64,000 bases of DNA from Mycetohabitans sp. B8 (GCF_021991875.1 NZ_JAHLKR010000018.1:62001-126000); one strand, 5' to 3'. Positions 53,745 to 63,542 are shown, counted from the first letter of the stretch. The notes: generated by a model from the letters alone, not told the origin. Made by a program: numbers and translations.

Positions 53745-54857
53745 TCAGTCTCCGAAGAACGCGTTCAACACCTGGTTGACCTCGGCAGCCGCCTCCATCT
53801 GCACCATGTGCCCCTTGCCTTCGAGGACATGCGACTGCACGCCCGCAGGCAGCCCCTGTGCATGCAGCGACGGAATGATGCGGTCCTCGCTGCCCCAAAG
53901 CACCAGCGTGCGCGGCGCCAACTCGGCGAGCCGGTCACGATACACGTGTTGCTGGACACCGTCGCCGAACATCGCCGCAGCGATTTTGGCAAGCGTCTCG
54001 TTCACGCCGTCCAGACGCTTGTACTTGACGATGTCCTCGATCAATTGGCGGGTGACCAGTGCGGGGTCTGCGAACAGCTTCAGCAGGTGCGGCTTGAGCG
54101 TATTGCGGCTGGTCCCGGCCACGAACCCGTCAATGTAATCCGCGTCGATCTCGCGGCCTAGCCCGGCACTGGCGATCAGCGCCAGCGACGCGACTCGCTG
54201 CGGCTCCACGCTGGCGATCTGCAGCGCAACAGCGCCACCCATCGAATGGCCCACCAGGTGCGCACGCTCGATCCCCTCTTCGCGCATGAACACACACACA
54301 TACTGGGCAAGCTCGTCCAATGTGCCGGCTTTCAGCGGCTTGCTCGACTCCCCGTGCCCCGGCAGGTCCAGCGCCCATACCGCGCGGCGCGCCGCCAACT
54401 CGGCGTGATTGAACAGCCAGTTGTTCAGGTCACCGCCGAACCCATGGATCAGCAACACTGGAACGCCGCCATCGCCCTGCTTCAAGTAGCGGATCGTATG
54501 CGAGCCGACAATGCGCTTGTGCGGCTGTGGTCCCGTGTCAGCCGCATCGGCCGCTGCGGGCACAAAATCGCGCTGGAACGCTGCGACAGCTTCGTCGATT
54601 TGGGCATCGCTCACGTCGGCATCCGCCACCACCGCCAGCAAGGCACCGACCGGCAGCGTTTCGCCTTCAACAGCAATCTGCCGGCGCAGCACGCCGTCAA
54701 CTGCGCATTCCACACCAGAGGAAATTTTCTCTGTCTCCACGTCAAGCAACTCATCGCCCTTGGATACCTTGTCGCCGATCTGCTTGAGCCACCCGTTGAC
54801 CTGGCCCTGCTCCATCGACAGCCCCCACTTGGGCATCTTAATCATGTGGATCGGCAT
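53745..54857 (-). CDS. acoC: Acetoin dehydrogenase E2 (dihydrolipoamide acetyltransferase, lipoyl plus alpha/beta-hydrolase type)
   Basis: 370 residues. N-terminal lipoyl domain: MPIHMIKMPKWGLSMEQGQV with the lipoylated lysine in LDVETEKISSGVECAVDG near residue 45. After an Ala/Pro-type linker comes an alpha/beta-hydrolase-fold domain: VPVLLIHGFGGDLNNWLFNH, AHLVGHSMGGAVALQIASVE and C-terminal VLEGKGHMVQMEAAAEVNQV. This hybrid architecture is specific to AcoC. Transfers the acetyl group to CoA after acetoin cleavage by AcoA/AcoB. Three bases separate it from acoB. Confidence 0.95.
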   Translation of the reverse strand: MPIHMIKMPKWGLSMEQGQVNGWLKQIGDKVSKGDELLDVETEKISSGVECAVDGVLRRQIAVEGETLPVGALLAVVADADVSDAQIDEAVAAFQRDFVPAAADAADTGPQPHKRIVGSHTIRYLKQGDGGVPVLLIHGFGGDLNNWLFNHAELAARRAVWALDLPGHGESSKPLKAGTLDELAQYVCVFMREEGIERAHLVGHSMGGAVALQIASVEPQRVASLALIASAGLGREIDADYIDGFVAGTSRNTLKPHLLKLFADPALVTRQLIEDIVKYKRLDGVNETLAKIAAAMFGDGVQQHVYRDRLAELAPRTLVLWGSEDRIIPSLHAQGLPAGVQSHVLEGKGHMVQMEAAAEVNQVLNAFFGD

Positions 54858-54860
54858 CGA

Positions 54861-55865
54861 TCAGCTCCTTACCTTGATAACGGCCGCCGCGATCTTCTCG
54901 GACGACGGGATGTACATGTCCTCCAGCACGCCGGCAAACGGGACTGGCGTATGCGGTGCGGTAACCAACTCGATCTGTGCCTTGAGCGATTTGAATGCGC
55001 GCTGCACGATGAGCGCGGCAATGTCGGTCGCCACCGAGCAACGGGGGTTGGCCTCATCGACGACCACGACCCGACCGGTGCGCGACGCGCTTTCCAGGAT
55101 CGTTTCCTCGTCCAGCGGTGACGTCGTGCGTAAGTCGATCACTTCGACGTCGATGCCTTGCCTGGCCAGCGCGTTGGCTGCCTCCACCGACTGATGCACC
55201 ATCCGTCCATAGGTGATGATCGTCACATCGTCGCCGTCGCGCACCACGTTGGCCTCGCCAAACGGAATCGCATAAGACTCCTCCGGCACGTCTCCTTCTC
55301 GGCTGTACAACAGCTTGTGCTCGCAGAAAATCACCGGGTCGTCATCACGGATCGACTGGATCAGCAGCCCTTTCGCGTCATAGGGTGTGGACGGACATAC
55401 CACCTTCAGCCCGGGCACATGCGTAAATAGCGACGTGAGCATTTGCGAGTGTTGGGCGGCAGCACGCAGCCCCGCACCCTGCATCGTGCGGATCACCACC
55501 GGGGTGACCGCCTTGCCACCAAACATGTAGCGAAACTTGGCCGCCTGGTTAAATATCTGGTCGAAGCACACTCCCATGAAGTCAATAAACATCAGTTCGG
55601 CGACCGGCCGCATGCCGCACGCCGCAGCGCCAACCGCTGCGCCAATGAACCCGCCCTCGGACAGCGGTGTGTCGAGCACCCGCCCAGGGTATCGATGGAA
55701 CAGCCCCTTGGTCACCCCGAGCACGCCTCCCCACGCATCCTGCTCGCCGGGCGAGCCCGCGCCGCCGGCGTTGTCCTCACCCATCACGATGACGTTTTCG
55801 TCGCGCGCCATCTCTTGGCTCAACGCCTCGTTTATGGCTTGTTGATAAGTGATCTTCCTGGCCAT
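54861..55865 (-). CDS. acoB: Acetoin dehydrogenase E1 beta subunit
   Basis: 334 residues. ARKITYQQAINEALSQEMAR, then VIVMGEDNAGGAGSPGEQDA, TPLSEGGFIGAAVGAAACGM and EVIDLRTTSPLDEETILESA are standard for the TPP-dependent E1 beta family. Pairs with AcoA to bind thiamine diphosphate and cleave acetoin to acetaldehyde and an acetyl unit passed to AcoC. Located between acoA and acoC on the same strand. Confidence 0.96.
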   Translation of the reverse strand: MARKITYQQAINEALSQEMARDENVIVMGEDNAGGAGSPGEQDAWGGVLGVTKGLFHRYPGRVLDTPLSEGGFIGAAVGAAACGMRPVAELMFIDFMGVCFDQIFNQAAKFRYMFGGKAVTPVVIRTMQGAGLRAAAQHSQMLTSLFTHVPGLKVVCPSTPYDAKGLLIQSIRDDDPVIFCEHKLLYSREGDVPEESYAIPFGEANVVRDGDDVTIITYGRMVHQSVEAANALARQGIDVEVIDLRTTSPLDEETILESASRTGRVVVVDEANPRCSVATDIAALIVQRAFKSLKAQIELVTAPHTPVPFAGVLEDMYIPSSEKIAAAVIKVRS

Positions 55866-55998
55866 GTCCGTCTCCTGGTAGCTAGTTTCGAATTTGATCG
55901 GAGCGCGGCACGCGCACGCCGCGCGTCACTTCTCGCATCGTGCCGCGACGTCTGACGGTGCATCGTCCCGATTCGCATCGCATCCATTACCGCCCACC

Positions 55999-56982
55999 TC
56001 ACGGATAGGCGACGTAAACGTCGCTCAGCAAGTCCGCTTCGGTCGGCAACGCAGCGGCCTTCGCGCTGCGCACCGCGTCGTCAATCAGCGCCTTGACGCG
56101 CTCATCGATCGCGCGCAACTCATCCACTCGGATCAGCTCGCTGCGTACCACGCGCTCCTCGAAATACGTTAAGCAGTCCTTTTCTTCCCGGGCCTTCTGC
56201 ACTTCGCCTGGTTCCCGGTACGTCTGCGCGTCGCCCTCGAAGTGCCCGTAGTAGCGCGTGAGCTTGACCTCGACCAACGTCGGGCCGCCGCCGTTGCGCG
56301 CGCGGCTGATGGCTTCACCCAGCGCCTCGTACACGGCGAAGAAATCGAATCCGTCCACGATCACGCCGGGCATGCCAAAGCCGTTGGCGCGGTCAGCAAT
56401 GTTGTCGGCCGCGACGGACCACGATGCCGATGTCGCTTCAGCGTATCCGTTGTTTTCAGCCACAAAAATGGCCGGCAGCCGCCAGACCGAAGCCAGATTC
56501 ATCGATTCGAAGATCACACCCTGGTTGGACGCGCCGTCACCGAAGAAGCAAACGCCGACACCGCCGGTCTTCTTGAACTTGGCGGCCAGCGCGGCACCGC
56601 ATACCAGCGGTGCACCCGCGCCAACGATGCCGTTCGCGCCCAACATGCCACGCGACAAGTCGGCGATGTGCATCGAGCCGCCTTTGCCCCGGCAAACGCC
56701 GGTGCGGCGGCCGTAGATCTCAGCCATCATGCCGTGCACGTCGACGCCCTTGGCAATGCAATGACCGTGGCCACGGTGCGTCGTCGCCACATAATCGATG
56801 TCGTTCAGGTGCATCATCGTGCCGACCGCGGACGCTTCCTCGCCCGCATAAAGGTGAACGAAGCCCGGGATCTCACCGGTCGCGAACTCGACGTGCAAAC
56901 GCTCCTCGAACTCGCGGATCGTACGCATCGACCGGTACGCATCGAGCAATGTCTCGCGAGTAAGCTGGCTCGATATGGACAT
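55999..56982 (-). CDS. acoA: Acetoin dehydrogenase E1 alpha subunit
   Basis: 327 residues. Contains YVATTHRGHGHCIAKGVDVH, the TPP motif GVCFFGDGASNQGVIFESMN and FVAENNGYAEATSASWSVAA. Begins MSISSQLTRETLLDAYRSMR. The ThDP-binding alpha chain of the acetoin-cleaving complex. About 130 bases of non-coding sequence separate it from acoB. Confidence 0.96.
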   Translation of the reverse strand: MSISSQLTRETLLDAYRSMRTIREFEERLHVEFATGEIPGFVHLYAGEEASAVGTMMHLNDIDYVATTHRGHGHCIAKGVDVHGMMAEIYGRRTGVCRGKGGSMHIADLSRGMLGANGIVGAGAPLVCGAALAAKFKKTGGVGVCFFGDGASNQGVIFESMNLASVWRLPAIFVAENNGYAEATSASWSVAADNIADRANGFGMPGVIVDGFDFFAVYEALGEAISRARNGGGPTLVEVKLTRYYGHFEGDAQTYREPGEVQKAREEKDCLTYFEERVVRSELIRVDELRAIDERVKALIDDAVRSAKAAALPTEADLLSDVYVAYP

Positions 56983-57009
56983 GGTTGTACCTCCTATGGG
57001 TGGCTCGTA

Positions 57010-58071
57010 CTAGTTGAACAACGCTACTGCACGTTCACGCAGGAATTGCCGCGCCGCGCTGAAACGCAGGGTTCGCTCGACATCGACCGTCAGCGGCCCC
57101 TCCCAGTCGAGCGAAACGACATAGGTTTCGCCTTTTTCAATTTCGATCTCGCGCTCGCCGTCGAACGCCAGGGTGCCGTAACCGACGTCAAGCGTGACCT
57201 GCTGGCCAGCTTCTAGCCGCTCACAGTCAGTCATCCACACGGTGCCGATTTGGCCCGGCGCGATGGGCGCGACCAGCGGCACGCCAGTTGGCGGCGCATC
57301 GGCAAATGTCATTTGCAAGCCATGCGGCGCAGTGCGGGCCACCGGCGCCCACGCCGCACCAATCGACGACAGGCCAATGGCATCGACGGCGGCAAAAGTC
57401 AGGAACAAGGCGTGAATGTCGGATGGATCGGATATCGCACGCGCGCCGATGAAGCGCTGCCGACTCACGCATAGGTCAACCAGCGCAATCTCCTCATGTC
57501 CGCGCTTGCGCCCAGACACACAGCGCACTACGAGGCGTTTGTTGCGCGACAGCGCCGCATCCGGGGGAACCGCGCCGGTCGCGATCAGGGCACCGGCCAG
57601 GCCCGCCACGGTCGCCTCGCGCAAATCTGGGAAGCTATTGTTAGTGCCGGTGGACAACGTGAGCAGCGGCACGTCGCGGCAATGCATGGCCACCGCGCGA
57701 TGGGTACCATCGCCACCCAGCACGGCGATCAGCGATACACCGCGCTCGACCATGTAAGCTACACCCGCATGCGTGTCGGCCACGCTCTGCGTCATCGGCA
57801 GGTCGACGAACTCCACCTGCGGCCACCGCTCGCGTCCGTCCAGGGCCGCCTGCGTCTGCACAGCGCGCAACACGAGCGCCGCGACACCCGTCTTGTCCCG
57901 CAGCGTCACTACACGACGCACGCCCAACGCACCCAGCCCTGCAAGTAGCCTGACCACCATGTTCGCTTTTTCGGCAGTCGGGAACACCGACGCATGCGTG
58001 GTCAGGCGACGAATATCGCGGCCGGATGCAGGATTGGCGATGATACCGACCACCGGAACGGTATTTGGCAC
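57010..58071 (-). CDS. acoX: AcoX, NAD-kinase-like acetoin catabolism protein
   Basis: 353 residues. VVGIIANPASGRDIRRLTTH at the N-terminus and SLIAVLGGDGTHRAVAMHC carry the GGDGT motif of ATP-NAD kinases. AcoX is conserved at the head of aco operons; its exact role is not settled. First gene after the sigma-54 promoter, 27 bases before acoA. Confidence 0.95.
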   Translation of the reverse strand: MPNTVPVVGIIANPASGRDIRRLTTHASVFPTAEKANMVVRLLAGLGALGVRRVVTLRDKTGVAALVLRAVQTQAALDGRERWPQVEFVDLPMTQSVADTHAGVAYMVERGVSLIAVLGGDGTHRAVAMHCRDVPLLTLSTGTNNSFPDLREATVAGLAGALIATGAVPPDAALSRNKRLVVRCVSGRKRGHEEIALVDLCVSRQRFIGARAISDPSDIHALFLTFAAVDAIGLSSIGAAWAPVARTAPHGLQMTFADAPPTGVPLVAPIAPGQIGTVWMTDCERLEAGQQVTLDVGYGTLAFDGEREIEIEKGETYVVSLDWEGPLTVDVERTLRFSAARQFLRERAVALFN

Positions 58072-58154
58072 GGCATTGTCTCCTTGCCTGGCGTTGCCGC
58101 CCGGCGTTACCGCTCATCAGCATGAGCGGACACGTTGCTGGCAGGCACTGTTAC

Positions 58155-58170
58155 TGCAATGTGCATGCCA
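58155..58170 (-). promoter_or_regulatory. Sigma-54 (-24/-12) promoter of the acoXABC operon
   Basis: On the minus strand TGGCATGCACATTGCA matches TGGCACG-N4-TTGCA with GG and GC at exact -24/-12 spacing, one mismatch in the -24 block. It lies about 85 bases upstream of acoX, and the operon has a divergent sigma-54 activator gene, so the call is well supported by context. Confidence 0.85.
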
Positions 58171-58418
58171 ATGTGAGCGAGCCACGTTCACGCCAGCCGC
58201 GCGAGCTCATCGCAATGGGGCTGCGCGGCCCATAGGAAGAAACCGCACGCGCGGTGGCGCCACGCTATGCGTCTATCTGGCTGTCTCAATGCGTCACCGT
58301 CCGTATGCGCACGTGCGCATCGACGGGCGGCACAGCGTGACAGCGTCAAGCCGGGACAAGTCTGCTGCGACGAGGGCAAGGCAAGTTGACGCGCCAGCGC
58401 AACATGCGTAGATGAGCG

Positions 58419-58456
58419 TGAGACGCGTAGCACTGCCTGATGAGACGATCGTCTCA
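58419..58456. promoter_or_regulatory. Candidate AcoR upstream activator sites
   Basis: TGAGACGATCGTCTCA at 58441-58456 is a perfect 16-bp palindrome. A further half-site TGAGACG occurs at 58419-58425, 22 bases (two helical turns) away. The cluster lies about 270 bases upstream of the sigma-54 promoter, a typical enhancer distance. AcoR binding is inferred. Confidence 0.55.
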
Positions 58457-58496
58457 CGTCACTGGGTGTGTTGCAGTGCAACGTGTGCCGAAGGCA

Positions 58497-60593
58497 ATGA
58501 ATGTGCTAAAAACGGCTCAAGCTGCAGGTCCTTTGCCGGAGTTCGCGATGCCGTACGTTCCATCCAACCAGCACACCAAGCGCGTACACAGTGCGATCGA
58601 AAGTCGCAACGCACCGCTCAACAACGAATCGTCGCGCCTTGTTTCGTCTTGGCAACGTTCGCTCGAGCGGTACCGGCTCGATCCGTCCTCGCGCGTAGGG
58701 CCGCGCGTCGTGACCGCTAGCGAACTGCGCGAGTTGCGCGAGCGCGAAGAGGCATTTTTGCGTGCATCGGGCCAGTGCCTGACCAGGCTGCATGAGACGG
58801 TCCGCACCACAGACTATTGTGTATTACTAACTAATGCACATGGCGTGACGATCGACTATCGGATCGACCGCGATCGTCGCGCGGACTTCAAGCATGCGGG
58901 CTTGCACATCGGATCGTGTTGGTCTGAACAAGAGGAAGGCACGTGCGGCATCGCTAACGTGCTCGCCGACCTAGCCCCGATCACCGTGCATAAGACGGAT
59001 CATTTCCGCGCCGCGTTCACCACGCTTACGTGCAGCGCGGCGCCGATCTTCGCGCCGGACGGGTGTCTAATCGGCGTGCTCGATGCGTCGGCGGTCCGCT
59101 CGCCGGACAATCGCGACAGCCAGAGATTAATCTATCAATTGGTACGACAAAACGCCCGATTGATCGAGGACGCCTACTTCCTGAACCAGACCACCCACCA
59201 TTGGATCCTGTTCGGCCACCTCAACCGGCACTTCGTCGAGATGTGGCCGGAAGTGCTGATCGCGTTCGACGAGGGCGGCAACCTTGTTGCGGCCAACGCC
59301 CACGCTCGCGAGACCATTCCAGGGCTCACCGGCGACGCCCGTGGCCACCTGGCTGACTTGTTCGACGTGCCGCTTGCACGCATACTCGATGCGTCGAACC
59401 TGCATGACGTGCTGCCGTTGCGGCTATGCGCGTCGGGTACGCTCCTGTATGCGCGCATCCGTAGACCGCAACGGCGCGGGCACGCGGCGGGCATCTTGAC
59501 TTCAGCGCGTGCTGCCAGGCCAGTGGCGTCAGCACGGCTTGCGTCACCGTTGCGCGGCGTGCTGACGCCCGATCATTGGGCGCCCGACCCATCCGGTATG
59601 TCAGCCGGTCGGCTGTCCGATTCGCCGGCCGGCGCTGGACCACTAAGGGCCTTCGCGCAGAGCCAGGACCGGCGGGTCGCCCAGGCGGCGAGCATTGCAC
59701 TGCGCGTCGCACAGCGGCGCCTGCCGATCATGATTCTCGGGGAAAGCGGCTGCGGCAAAGAGGTCTTCGCGCGCGCGATTCATGAGTCGGGTCTCCGATG
59801 CCAGCAACCCTTCGTGGCGGTCAACTGCGGTGCGCTGCCCGAGTCGCTGATCGAAAGCGAGTTGTTTGGGTATGCGGCCGGCGCCTTCACGGGCGCACGC
59901 AGCAAAGGCACGCGCGGCAAGATCGCGCTCGCGCATGGCGGCACGCTGTTCCTAGATGAGATCGGCGACATGCCGCTGTCGCTACAAACGCGGCTGCTGC
60001 GTGTACTGGCCGACGGCGAGATACTACCGTTGGGCGCCGAGACGGCGACCCGCGTCGACGTGAACGTGATTTGCGCGACACACCGCGACCTGGACGCAAT
60101 GGTCGCGCAACGCACGTTCCGCGAAGATCTGTACTACCGTCTTTGCGGCGCGGTACTACGGCTGCCGCCGCTTCGCGAGCGCACTGACATTCGCGAACTG
60201 ATACAAGCGGTTTTCGACGACGAAGCGCGCGCCGTGCCGCATAGGCTGGTGCTCGATCCCGCGATGCTTGAACGCCTGTGCCATCATCCGTGGCCCGGCA
60301 ATGTGCGGCAACTACGCCACGCATTGCGCTACGCATGCGCCGTGGCCGACACCAACCGGGTCGAATGGCGCCATCTGCCGGCCGAAATCGCATCCGAGCT
60401 GGGCTCATCAGCGACGCCGCCGGTGGCGCTAGCGTCACTGACCGACGAGCGCGAACGTATCGTTGCTGCGCTGACGCGGAATCAGTGGCGCCCCATTCCG
60501 GCGGCGCAGGCACTCGGCATATCGCGCGCGACGCTGTACCGGCGCATCGCCAAGCTGGGCATCGTCCCACCCCACCGGCTGCCGGCCGCATAG
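58497..60593 (+). CDS. acoR: Sigma-54-dependent acetoin regulator
   Basis: 698 residues from ATG at 58497; an ATG at 58548 with CCGGAG upstream is an alternative start, and the frame also opens at 58440 inside the palindrome. N-terminal sensory region with a GAF-like part (GSCWSEQEEGTCGIANVLAD). Central AAA+ domain: Walker A MILGESGCGKEVFARAI, the sigma-54 contact loop YAAGAFTGARSKGT and HGGTLFLDEIGDMPLSLQTR. C-terminal Fis-type HTH: IPAAQALGISRATLYRRIAK. All parts intact. Divergent from acoX and expected to activate it with acetoin. Confidence 0.94.
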   Translation: MNVLKTAQAAGPLPEFAMPYVPSNQHTKRVHSAIESRNAPLNNESSRLVSSWQRSLERYRLDPSSRVGPRVVTASELRELREREEAFLRASGQCLTRLHETVRTTDYCVLLTNAHGVTIDYRIDRDRRADFKHAGLHIGSCWSEQEEGTCGIANVLADLAPITVHKTDHFRAAFTTLTCSAAPIFAPDGCLIGVLDASAVRSPDNRDSQRLIYQLVRQNARLIEDAYFLNQTTHHWILFGHLNRHFVEMWPEVLIAFDEGGNLVAANAHARETIPGLTGDARGHLADLFDVPLARILDASNLHDVLPLRLCASGTLLYARIRRPQRRGHAAGILTSARAARPVASARLASPLRGVLTPDHWAPDPSGMSAGRLSDSPAGAGPLRAFAQSQDRRVAQAASIALRVAQRRLPIMILGESGCGKEVFARAIHESGLRCQQPFVAVNCGALPESLIESELFGYAAGAFTGARSKGTRGKIALAHGGTLFLDEIGDMPLSLQTRLLRVLADGEILPLGAETATRVDVNVICATHRDLDAMVAQRTFREDLYYRLCGAVLRLPPLRERTDIRELIQAVFDDEARAVPHRLVLDPAMLERLCHHPWPGNVRQLRHALRYACAVADTNRVEWRHLPAEIASELGSSATPPVALASLTDERERIVAALTRNQWRPIPAAQALGISRATLYRRIAKLGIVPPHRLPAA

Positions 60594-60699
60594 ATCCCCC
60601 CAAACGTGCGGTATCCTGTCATTTAGCCGAGCACCTGCGTCGCGCGCCTCGCCGGGTGGCGGCATGCTTAGGCTGGATCGTCGACAGCCTCATTCGTCG

Positions 60700-61101
60700 T
60701 CGCATTGCGCAACCTGGGCATGGCCTGCGCCGGCGCCTATTTCTTGGCGGCACCGCTGTTTCGTGGCACCGCTGTTCGGCGTCGTATTGTCGCTCGCGCT
60801 TTGGCCCGCGATGCCACTAGGGCAATGCGAGTGGGCGGTGGCATTGATGGCAATCAGGGTAAGGCTTCACCCGAAGGACTGCCGTGAACATGTCCACACG
60901 CACGAGGACGTCGAGCACCTGCACCAACTTCGCCACGATGCCCATTCTCTGCATAGACATGGTTTCGACTGGGACGGACTAGTGTCGCATAGCCATCCTC
61001 TCCGCCACGAGCCGATCACGCACGAGCATCCGCATTTCCCGAACATCCCTCCTCGACATCACCATCGATCGCGGGCTCCTACGCAAGCTTTGTGCGCATA
61101 A
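60700..61101 (+). pseudogene. His-rich membrane transporter remnant (EamA-like?)
   Basis: A hydrophobic piece MRNLGMACAGAYFLAAPLF and, after a frame change, FGVVLSLALWPAMPLG and VALMAIRVRLHPKDC. A histidine-rich tail follows: HVHTHEDVEHLHQLRHDAHS, LHRHGFDWDG, HSHPLRHEPITHEHPHFPN. Such tails end some DMT/EamA-type exporters and metal transporters. The frame change and lack of the other helices mark it as a remnant. Confidence 0.45.
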
Positions 61102-61125
61102 AGTTTTGCTCAGCAGCATGAGCGC

Positions 61126-61470
61126 TCGCGCGCGAACGTACTGAGTTCGCGCTACGACGGCATGCCGATGGTGCTGCTCGAGGGCGTCGCGCTGGGCAGG
61201 CCGATTATCGCAACCGACTGCCCGACCGGGCCCAGCGAAATCCTCGATGGCGGCCGTGCCGGCATCCTCGTTCCGGTCGGTGACATCGACGCGATGGTAG
61301 GCGCGATACACACGGTGCTGACCGACCCCGCGCTGCGCGCCGGGCTCGCCGGACGTGCTCGCCAGCGAGCACAGCATTACGGCATCGACGCAAGTAACGC
61401 GAGGCTGAAGGCGTACGTCGATGCGATCCTCGCATCCAGACGGGCCGTGCCGACTGCCAGAGTAGCCTGA
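61126..61470 (+). pseudogene. Glycosyltransferase family 4, C-terminal remnant
   Basis: LSSRYDGMPMVLLEGVALGR, PIIATDCPTGPSEILDGGRA and GILVPVGDIDAMVGAIHTVL are the nucleotide-sugar-binding C-terminal block of GT-B glycosyltransferases (E-x7-E motif). The N-terminal ~250 residues are missing. Preceding sequence is unrelated, so it is truncated. Confidence 0.75.
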
Positions 61471-61574
61471 CCAGCTTTGAACAGCCGTCTTCATATCAAT
61501 TACGCTATTGATTCGTTCGCGGCCAATTTTGCCCGGCGTATGCTATAGGCATCACGCTAGCTTGCAAGATACCC

Positions 61575-61808
61575 ATGGGGATATGCCGCAGTTACAAGGG
61601 CTACACGATAGTGCCCAGCGCACAGCCGCTGGGCAACGGCCTGTATGCCGCCAATCTCGACCTTGAAAACCAGCAGCATGGCGCACGGTCGCGCGTGGAG
61701 CATTTCGAGGCGCTTGACTATTTTTTCGAGGCCGAACAGGCCACCGCGTACGCATTGCGCTGGGGAAAATTGTGGATTGATACACAGCACCGGCTCAAGG
61801 CGGCATGA
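61575..61808 (+). CDS. Small conserved hypothetical protein, 77 aa
   Basis: MGICRSYKGYTIVPSAQPLG, NGLYAANLDLENQQHGARSR and EHFEALDYFFEAEQATAYAL with RWGKLWID at the end. This is the layout of small Burkholderiaceae proteins of unknown function that I remember as conserved. Probably cytoplasmic. No motif indicates function. Confidence 0.65.
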   Translation: MGICRSYKGYTIVPSAQPLGNGLYAANLDLENQQHGARSRVEHFEALDYFFEAEQATAYALRWGKLWIDTQHRLKAA

Positions 61809-62033
61809 GGTGACGTTCGGCCTATCGGTGCGACGAGCCGGCTCGCGCGATGGCGAATCGAAGGCCGATCTGACGCTACCGACGATCGAGTGCCCCTGGC
61901 ATTATCGGCGAGCGCAAGTCGCGTAGGCCAGTTGCACTGTGTCGAGCTTATAAAAGTTTGATGGAGTAATCGGCGGCCCAGCGCCATCCTGACGCCACCC
62001 GCAAGCCGGGCCACGCTCGCGGCACTGGTTTGG

Positions 62034-63542
62034 CTACTGGCGATCCAATGCCGGCGGCCGCCAGTTCGAGCGGCGCATCACCGCACTCGGGCCATAGATC
62101 CGCATGACCATCCTGAAACGGCCGGTCGGCGATACGAGCCAGTTCGCTGCGGCGGGGCGCGCCGGCGCAGTCGGCTGCACGATGATGTCAATCGACCCGT
62201 CCCGGTTGCGCACTAAGTGATCGCGGTGGGTCAGCACGGCATGGCGGTTGCGCCACTCCAGCCCACGCGCGTCGCCGCCGGATGATGCGCCGACGTCGCC
62301 GGCTCCGTCGTCATCCAACGGCTCCGCGACGAGCGTCCAGCCGCCGGCCGAGACGGGCAACTGGTTACGCGCAAAATGCATCACGTAGCCGTTCCTTCCC
62401 GATAGCGGGCGGTTGTCGCGGTCCACATCGGCGACCGGCGTCAACACATCCTCCGTCAGGCCCGCGCCGGGCACCACCGTAGCAACGTATGCGCGATACG
62501 CATAGTCCTGTCCATAGCTGCCCACATCGTCTTCGAACCACCGCCATCCGTTCGCCGCCACGACACCGTTCGGGGGCACGCTACGCACGCGTGCCCTGCC
62601 CTGTTCGATACCGGCCGCAAGCGCCTTTGCCAATGCGGGCGACAGTGCGGGAGGCTGGCCCGGCACGATACCGAGCTGCTTGAGCATCTGCAGCGCATGA
62701 TCGTCCACGTCCGCCACCGGCGGGCTATCGACCAGCGCCGCGGACAAGCGGTTAAAGAAGGTCTGGGCGTCCATCTGGTCGACGCGGGCGAGTGCAGCGG
62801 CAACGCTCGAGTCGTCCTCGGCCGGGCGGTACGCGCCACGCGCGGCGCTACCGGCCATGCGACTGCCTGTGGACGTGCCGGCCGGCGACGGCGAAACGCG
62901 GGCGAACACCGACGACGGTACAGCGCCGTGCTTGCCCAGCCACGCGGTCAGTGGCGCAACCCGTGGAGTTGCATTCGGCTTGTGCGACCGTGCGGTGCTG
63001 CGCGCCGCGCCCGCTTCCACCACGCGAAGCATTAGATAACGGGTCGGCGATTCCACGCGTGCGACGCCAGGCGGCAAGCTGCCCGTCCAGCCTGGTCCGA
63101 CAAACGCGATGGTTTGCGCGTGAGAGCCGCTCGTGCGGGTGCCGGCCGACACGGCGACGTTGGTCCACATGTCATTGGCCTGCACCAGTGTGTAGCGGCC
63201 ATGCGCGCCAGGCAGCGACAGCACGAGCGGCTCAGGGCCGAGATCCAGCCACCCGCTGCTGACAAAGTCCGGCTCACCGGACGTCCCCGTATAGAGTTGG
63301 TTGACCGGACGCGTCGCCGTCTGCGCCTCGCGCAGCACGTCCATCACCACCAGTGGATAGCCGAACACATATGAATCGGCGACCGCTGTCGCCGTCCAGC
63401 CGGCATTGCTCGCGCCCGACGGCGAGGGCCCCGCGCAGCCGATGGTCAGCACGGCGGCGGCCAATACGCCCCAATATGAAACAAGAGTAGGCACGCATGC
63501 GACGACGCGCGACGCATGCGGCAGCGACTTGAGTTGCATCAT
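62034..63542 (-). CDS. DUF1254-type lipoprotein
   Basis: 502 residues from ATG at 63542 (an ATG three bases downstream is equivalent); the upstream frame to 63728 overlaps the divergent LysR region. Signal with lipobox: GVLAAAVLTIGC. Then AVADSYVFGYPLVVMDVLRE, GRYTLVQANDMWTNVAVSAG (DUF1254 N-domain) and late VMHFARNQLPVSAGGWTLVA, a DUF1214-like end. Family function is unknown; members are periplasmic or membrane-anchored. The central part is low-complexity (Ala/Ser/Pro, ARVSPSPAGTSTGSRMAG). Divergent from a broken LysR gene. Confidence 0.8.
   Translation of the reverse strand: MMQLKSLPHASRVVACVPTLVSYWGVLAAAVLTIGCAGPSPSGASNAGWTATAVADSYVFGYPLVVMDVLREAQTATRPVNQLYTGTSGEPDFVSSGWLDLGPEPLVLSLPGAHGRYTLVQANDMWTNVAVSAGTRTSGSHAQTIAFVGPGWTGSLPPGVARVESPTRYLMLRVVEAGAARSTARSHKPNATPRVAPLTAWLGKHGAVPSSVFARVSPSPAGTSTGSRMAGSAARGAYRPAEDDSSVAAALARVDQMDAQTFFNRLSAALVDSPPVADVDDHALQMLKQLGIVPGQPPALSPALAKALAAGIEQGRARVRSVPPNGVVAANGWRWFEDDVGSYGQDYAYRAYVATVVPGAGLTEDVLTPVADVDRDNRPLSGRNGYVMHFARNQLPVSAGGWTLVAEPLDDDGAGDVGASSGGDARGLEWRNRHAVLTHRDHLVRNRDGSIDIIVQPTAPARPAAANWLVSPTGRFRMVMRIYGPSAVMRRSNWRPPALDRQ

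Noticed and set aside
58440-58497. AcoR start at 58440
   Set aside because: This start lies inside the palindromic candidate operator and lacks a ribosome site; the ATG at 58497 or 58548 is more plausible.
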